From assembly GCA_020216625.1 (NCBI GenBank), contig JAIUYB010000065.1:1-8954 (forward strand): a stretch of 8,954 bases of DNA, given 5' to 3'. The DNA comes from Desulfarculus sp. GTDB taxonomy: Bacteria; Desulfobacterota; Desulfarculia; Desulfarculales; Desulfarculaceae. Under the pieces are notes generated by a model that worked only from the letters and a program-made list of their open reading frames with translations, was not told the DNA's origin and made no database searches. The translations under genes and the position numbers were made by a program. Positions 6,187 to 8,954 of this stretch are shown in pieces. Within the stretch, counting starts at the first letter, position 1; each line of letters starts with the position of its first letter.

Positions 6187-6917
6187 TGAAGCCCTTCCTG
6201 TTGGCCCTGCAGTTCTTCACCATCATCACCCTGCGCGCCGATCTGAGCGCCGGGCCGGAGGACCTGCGCCGCTCCCGGGCCTGGTATGGGCCAGTGGGAG
6301 TGATCCTGGGCCTCCTTTTGGCGGCCTGGGGCTGGCTCCTGGGCTGGGTGCTGCCGCCCCTGGCCCTGGCTGGGGTGCTCACCGCCCTCTGGGCCAAGCT
6401 GACCCGCTTTTTGCACCTGGACGGGCTGGCCGACACCGCCGACGCCCTGGTGCATATGACCAGCCGCGAGCGGGCCCTGGAGATCATGAAAGACTCGCGG
6501 GTAGGCAGCTTCGGGGTCTGCGCGGTGGCCGTCACCCTGCTGGTCAAGTTCGCGGCCCTGGCCTCCATGGGGCCGTCCAGATTGTTGTCGGCGTTGATCG
6601 TGGTTCCGGGCCTGGCCCGGGCCATGGCCGGTCTGATGGCCGCCCTGCTGCCCCCGGCCCGCAGCCAGGGCTTGGGGGCCGCGGTGGCCGGACCCGGCAG
6701 CCTGCGACCGGAATTGGTCTCGGCCGCCGCGGCCTTGGTGGTGGCCGGACTCCTAGCCGGACGGCCCGGACTCTGGGCCGCCTTGGGGGTGCTGCTGGTG
6801 GGGTTGATCCAAGGCTGGTGGTACCAAAGACGTCTGGGCGGGATCACCGGCGACACCCTGGGGGCCGGCATCGAGAGCGCCGAGGCGATGGCCCTCTTGG
6901 TGCTCTGCGCGGCCTGA
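6186..6917 (+). CDS. cobS: Adenosylcobinamide-GDP ribazoletransferase (cobalamin synthase)
   Basis: A 243-residue integral membrane enzyme that joins adenosylcobinamide-GDP (from CobU) to alpha-ribazole or its phosphate (from CobT), forming adenosylcobalamin or its 5'-phosphate. It shows the family hallmarks FLHLDGLADTADAL (75-88), MKDSRVGSFG (101-110) and LGGITGDTLGA (217-227); the acidic residues in the first and last are the likely Mg-binding and active-site positions. Hydrophobic segments at about 36-65, 109-126, 132-155, 177-191 and 195-211 agree with the multi-pass topology known for CobS. It starts with GTG, sharing a base with the cobT stop. It ends the cob operon in this window; no alpha-ribazole phosphatase gene (cobC) follows. 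Confidence 0.95.
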   Translation: MKPFLLALQFFTIITLRADLSAGPEDLRRSRAWYGPVGVILGLLLAAWGWLLGWVLPPLALAGVLTALWAKLTRFLHLDGLADTADALVHMTSRERALEIMKDSRVGSFGVCAVAVTLLVKFAALASMGPSRLLSALIVVPGLARAMAGLMAALLPPARSQGLGAAVAGPGSLRPELVSAAAALVVAGLLAGRPGLWAALGVLLVGLIQGWWYQRRLGGITGDTLGAGIESAEAMALLVLCAA

Positions 6918-6923
6918 AAAGCC

Positions 6924-6955
6924 TTGCCACCCCTCGTGGGGTGTGTTAGTAAAAT
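6924..6955 (+). promoter_or_regulatory. Possible promoter of the nuoE-like cluster
   Basis: TTGCCA (6924-6929) matches the -35 consensus at five of six positions. Downstream are TAGTAA (6947-6952, 17-nt spacing, weak match) and TAAAAT (6950-6955, five of six, but 20-nt spacing). This is a local AT-rich patch in very GC-rich sequence, just after the cob operon. The hairpin sequence at 6928-6943 would lie in the spacer. The spacing problem keeps confidence low. Confidence 0.3.
6928..6943 (+). terminator. Perfect hairpin after cobS: terminator or operator
   Basis: CACCCC-TCGT-GGGGTG is a 6-bp GC-rich stem with a 4-nt loop, starting 11 nt after the cobS stop. The following bases (TGTTAGT) are only moderately T-rich, so it is not a textbook rho-independent terminator. 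Because it sits between possible -35 and -10 elements it could instead be a repressor site for the next operon. Confidence 0.4.
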
Positions 6956-6994
6956 CAAGCCGGAAACCACGGCATTATCGCGGGCGAAGGCCAG

Positions 6995-7012
6995 GCGACC
7001 GACAGCGACCGA
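6995..7012 (+). repeat. Small direct repeat in the nuoE leader
   Basis: GCGACCGA occurs at 6995-7002 and 7005-7012, a 10-nt period, between two hairpins of the leader. It could be a tandem regulator site or simply chance in a low-complexity GC-rich leader. Confidence 0.25.
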
Positions 7013-7016
7013 ATCC

Positions 7017-7034
7017 CGGGCCCAGCGAGGCCCG
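7017..7034 (+). promoter_or_regulatory. Leader hairpin upstream of the nuoE-like gene
   Basis: CGGGCC (7017-7022) pairs perfectly with GGCCCG (7029-7034) around a 6-nt loop, 28 nt before the ATG at 7063. With a smaller GCCG/CGGC stem at 6959-6973 it suggests a folded 5' leader. I recognise no known riboswitch class. Confidence 0.35.
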
Positions 7035-7062
7035 TCACCGCAAGTCTAGCGAGGAGCGAGCC

Positions 7063-7569
7063 ATGAGCGCGGCACCCGATCTGAGCCGGAGCACCATGCC
7101 GGAGGACGTCACCCCTGAGATGGTGGAGCAAATCGACGCCATCTGCGCGAAATTCCGGGGCAAGCCCGGCTCGCTGATCCCGGTTTTGCAGCAGGCCCAG
7201 GGCGTGGTGGGCTATCTGCCGGTGCCGGTGCAGGAGCGCATCGCGGCCAAGTTGGGCATCCCCGGCCACGATGTCTTCGGCGTGACCACCTTCTACAGCT
7301 TCTTCTCCATGATTCCCCGCGGCCGCCACACGGTGCGGGTCTGCATGGGCACCGCCTGTTACGTGCGCGGTGGCAAGGAGGCCCTGGACCGCCTGGAGCG
7401 CCACCTGGGGGTGCCGGTGGACACCACCACCCCCGACCGCCGGTTCACCTTGGAACAGGTGCGCTGCCTGGGCGCCTGCGGCGTGGCTCCGGTGATGGTG
7501 GTGGACCAGGACACCCACCGCAAGGTCATGGCCGACACGGTGGTGGACCTGGTCGAACGTTACGAGTAA
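7063..7569 (+). CDS. NuoE-like [2Fe-2S] thioredoxin-fold subunit (NADH dehydrogenase / hydrogenase type)
   Basis: A 168-residue protein of the NuoE/HoxE/HydC 24-kDa family. These proteins hold a [2Fe-2S] cluster in a thioredoxin-like fold and pass electrons in complex I, NAD-linked formate dehydrogenases and electron-bifurcating [FeFe] hydrogenases. The four ligands are intact: C94 and C99 (CMGTAC) and C135 and C139 (CLGAC). The helical N-terminal region (about 15-85) includes LIPVLQQAQGVVGYLP and FGVTTFYSFF, both typical. The ATG at 7063 follows a strong GAGGAG site at 6 nt; the frame is open upstream but that region is leader sequence. Its neighbours are a DRTGG protein, an RsbW-like ATPase and a hydrogenase-like protein rather than complex I genes, so a hydrogenase-associated role is more likely than a Nuo role. 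No NuoF partner is visible; it could lie beyond the window. Confidence 0.93.
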   Translation: MSAAPDLSRSTMPEDVTPEMVEQIDAICAKFRGKPGSLIPVLQQAQGVVGYLPVPVQERIAAKLGIPGHDVFGVTTFYSFFSMIPRGRHTVRVCMGTACYVRGGKEALDRLERHLGVPVDTTTPDRRFTLEQVRCLGACGVAPVMVVDQDTHRKVMADTVVDLVERYE

Positions 7570-7577
7570 CCGCCTAG

Positions 7578-7946
7578 GTGCCGGTCAAGCTGGCCCAGAT
7601 CGCCTCCTGGCTCCAGGCCGAGGTTCTCAGCGGACATGAGGCCTTGGAGCGGGAGGTCCTGCTCGCCCACGCCGCCGACATGATGAGTGACGTCCTGGCC
7701 TTTTCGCATCCCGGCAGCCTGCTGCTCACCGGGCTGGCCAACCCCCAGGTGGTGCGCACCGCCGAGGTGGCCGGCATCCGCGCCGTGGTCTTCGTGCGGG
7801 GCAAGCGCCCCAGCGAGGCGGTGACGCTGCTGGCCCAGGAATTCGACCTGCCTCTGATGACCACCGCCTATTCCATGTTCGACGCCTGCGGCCTGTTGTT
7901 CGCGCAGGGCCTGCGGGGCTGGTCCCTGCCGGAAGGGCGGGCATGA
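7578..7946 (+). CDS. DRTGG-domain protein
   Basis: A small soluble protein of 122 residues resembling the stand-alone DRTGG domains found beside NuoE-type and [FeFe]-hydrogenase genes in anaerobes; the same fold occurs in HPr kinase N-termini and phosphate acetyltransferases. Recognisable stretches are MMSDVLAFS (35-43), LLLTGLANPQVVRTAEVAGIR (48-68), AVVFVRGKRPSE (69-80) and LPLMTTAYSMFDACGLLF (91-108). The literal pentapeptide that named the domain is not present. Biochemical function is unknown; ligand binding or regulation is usually supposed. It starts with a GTG 8 nt after the nuoE-like stop, with only a weak ribosome site, so it probably depends on translational coupling. Its TGA overlaps the ATG of the next gene as ATGA. 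Confidence 0.85.
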   Translation: MPVKLAQIASWLQAEVLSGHEALEREVLLAHAADMMSDVLAFSHPGSLLLTGLANPQVVRTAEVAGIRAVVFVRGKRPSEAVTLLAQEFDLPLMTTAYSMFDACGLLFAQGLRGWSLPEGRA

Positions 7947-8386
7947 CCCCGCCCCAGGACCAGGAACCCGAGTTCCTCCACGCCTTCACCATCGCCGCCA
8001 ACGATTTCGCCGGGGCGGGCCAGGTCTCCATCGCGGTCAAGAACCTGCTGAAGGAGGTCGGCTTCTCCGCCCAATGCCTGCGCCGGGTGGCCATCGTGGC
8101 CTTCGAGGCCGAGATGAACGTGGTGATGTACGGCGGCGGGGGAGGGCTGAGCGTTTACCTGGCGCCCACCCTGGTGCGCCTGGTGGTGGAGGACCAGGGG
8201 CCCGGCATCCCGGACCTGGACCTGGCCATGCAGGAGGGATGGTCCACCGCCACTCCGGAGATGCGCGAAATGGGCTTTGGCGCCGGCATGGGCCTGCCCA
8301 ACATCAAGCGCAACAGCGACCGCCTGGAAATTCACACCAGCCCCGGCCGGGGCACCAAACTGGTGGCGGAAATCATCCTGACCTGA
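7943..8386 (+). CDS. RsbW/SpoIIAB-like ATPase (anti-sigma factor or serine kinase type)
   Basis: A 147-residue stand-alone GHKL ATPase domain. The N-box is in FEAEMN (54-59, E55 and N59), the G1 box is EDQGPGI (83-89, D84) and the G2 box is GFGAGMGL (111-118). There is no dimerisation/phosphoacceptor histidine domain, so it is not a classical sensor kinase; the size and the opening FTIAANDFAGAGQVS fit the RsbW family, which binds sigma or anti-anti-sigma partners and phosphorylates serine. No sigma factor, STAS-domain protein or SpoIIE-type phosphatase gene is visible here, so the partner may be one of its neighbours or lie outside. The ATG overlaps the previous stop (ATGA) and has GGAAGGG upstream. 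Homologues occur in hydrogenase-linked clusters, but their role there is unclear. Confidence 0.88.
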   Translation: MTPPQDQEPEFLHAFTIAANDFAGAGQVSIAVKNLLKEVGFSAQCLRRVAIVAFEAEMNVVMYGGGGGLSVYLAPTLVRLVVEDQGPGIPDLDLAMQEGWSTATPEMREMGFGAGMGLPNIKRNSDRLEIHTSPGRGTKLVAEIILT

Positions 8387-8435
8387 AAACGCCGGCGGGG
8401 ATGAAAACCTGGCCGGGGTGGAGTAGGTTTGCGGG

Positions 8436-8457
8436 GGGGCCGGCGGGTGGCGGCCCC
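8436..8457 (+). terminator. Strong GC hairpin in the gap after the ATPase gene
   Basis: GGGGCCG (8436-8442) pairs perfectly with CGGCCCC (8451-8457) around an 8-nt loop. A TTTT run follows 8 nt later at 8465-8468. This could be a partial terminator or an RNA processing/stability element dividing expression of the ATPase gene from the hydrogenase-like gene. The delayed and short T-run makes a full terminator doubtful. Confidence 0.33.
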
Positions 8458-8503
8458 GGGCTGGTTTTGGTCAATTGTCTTGTTGGGCTGGACGGTTGCG
8501 ACG

Positions 8504-8954
8504 ATGGTCGGCGGCGGCGGACACCCGGTTTGGATCGACCCGGACAAGTGCTATGGCTGCGTGCTTTGTCTTAAGGCATGCAGCATGAAGGCCATCCGCA
8601 TCCAGCGCGGCGTGGCCAGCATCCTGCCCGAGCGCTGCGTGCAATGCGGCGACTGCTTCCGGGTCTGTCCCCACGGCGCCATCCGCTGCCACACCACCCC
8701 CCTGGCCGAGGTGGCCCGCTATAAGCACGCCGTGGCCGCGGCCAGCCCCACCCTGTTCAGCCAGTTCGGCTATAAGGTCACGCCCAACCAGATTCTCCTG
8801 GCCCTGCGCCGCTTGGGTTTCGACCAGGTGGTGGACATGGGCTGGCTGTGCGAGATGAATTCGGCCGCCATGGAGGAGCACCTCCAGCAACACCCCGAGT
8901 TGCGGCCGGGCATCAGCCCCAGTTGCCCGGCGGTGGTGCGCCTGATCGCCAACC
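8504..8954 (+). CDS. Ferredoxin / [Fe]-hydrogenase large-subunit-like protein, 3' end off the window
   Basis: The first 150 residues are visible and the frame is open at the right edge. Two [4Fe-4S] motifs form a bacterial-type ferredoxin domain: C16, C19, C22, C26 (CYGCVLCLKAC) and C45, C48, C51, C55 (CVQCGDCFRVC). The segment from about residue 75 resembles the start of the [FeFe]-hydrogenase large-subunit catalytic domain: SPTLFSQFG, VTPNQILLALRRLGFDQVVDM and GISPSCPAVVRLI (136-148). The last aligns with the first H-cluster motif (TSCCPGW in catalytic enzymes) with C141 in the ligand position and Ser in place of the preceding Cys. Such proteins often carry PAS or other signalling domains further on, which cannot be seen here. 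The ATG at 8504 is chosen by fit to the family N-terminus; its ribosome site is weak, and TTG codons at 8480 and 8483 are alternatives. Confidence 0.88.
   Translation, partial: MVGGGGHPVWIDPDKCYGCVLCLKACSMKAIRIQRGVASILPERCVQCGDCFRVCPHGAIRCHTTPLAEVARYKHAVAAASPTLFSQFGYKVTPNQILLALRRLGFDQVVDMGWLCEMNSAAMEEHLQQHPELRPGISPSCPAVVRLIAN

Noticed and set aside
8433..8460. G-rich tract as a G-quadruplex
   Set aside because: G-runs are uneven with a 10-nt C-rich loop that pairs better as the 8436-8457 hairpin.
1..8954. Mobile elements, CRISPR arrays, tRNA or rRNA genes
   Set aside because: No transposase-like protein, no regularly spaced repeats, and no cloverleaf or rRNA signature sequences seen on either strand.

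Overview
The window is about 9 kb of very GC-rich, densely coding bacterial chromosome. It holds an anaerobe's gene set: the late steps of cobalamin synthesis, a NuoE-type [2Fe-2S] subunit and an [FeFe]-hydrogenase-like iron-sulfur protein. These families and their arrangement fit a high-GC anaerobic deltaproteobacterium (Desulfobacterota, perhaps near Desulfarculales). That assignment is inference from gene content and style; there is no rRNA here to fix it. I see no mobile element, CRISPR array, tRNA or rRNA. Coding style looks uniform throughout, and six of the eleven genes appear to start with GTG or TTG.

Layout. (1) Positions 1-244, minus strand: the N-terminal part of an unrecognised two-helix membrane protein, running off the left edge. 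(2) Positions 496-1188, plus: a metallo-beta-lactamase-fold hydrolase, with a sigma-54-like promoter candidate about 145 bp upstream. (3) Positions 1192-3161, minus: two overlapping ABC ATPase genes of the oligopeptide/dipeptide type (DppD/OppD then DppF/OppF), with a plausible sigma-70 promoter at about 3198-3227 but no permease or binding-protein gene in the window. They converge on the hydrolase gene with 3 bp between the stop codons. (4) Positions 3254-4414, minus: a polytopic membrane protein resembling GT-C glycosyltransferases. (5) Positions 4415-4550: a divergent control region with a relatively AT-rich stretch and a 16-bp inverted repeat whose arms enclose 59 nt. (6) Positions 4551-6917, plus: cobU, cobT and cobS, tightly packed, which together assemble the nucleotide loop of cobalamin. 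(7) Positions 6918-7062: a leader region with several small hairpins. (8) From 7063 to the right edge, plus: a NuoE-like protein, a DRTGG-domain protein, an RsbW-like ATPase, and the start of a ferredoxin/[Fe]-hydrogenase-domain protein.

How the genes work together. CobU activates adenosylcobinamide to its GDP form, CobT makes alpha-ribazole phosphate from dimethylbenzimidazole, and CobS joins the two at the membrane. The alpha-ribazole phosphatase step (CobC) is not in the window. The right-hand cluster looks like a redox module: a thioredoxin-like [2Fe-2S] electron carrier beside a DRTGG protein, an anti-sigma-type ATPase, and an H-cluster-like protein. In the last of these the usual Cys-Cys pair of the first hydrogenase motif reads Ser-Cys, which suggests sensing or regulation rather than fast catalysis. 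This cluster is the most interesting part of the window.
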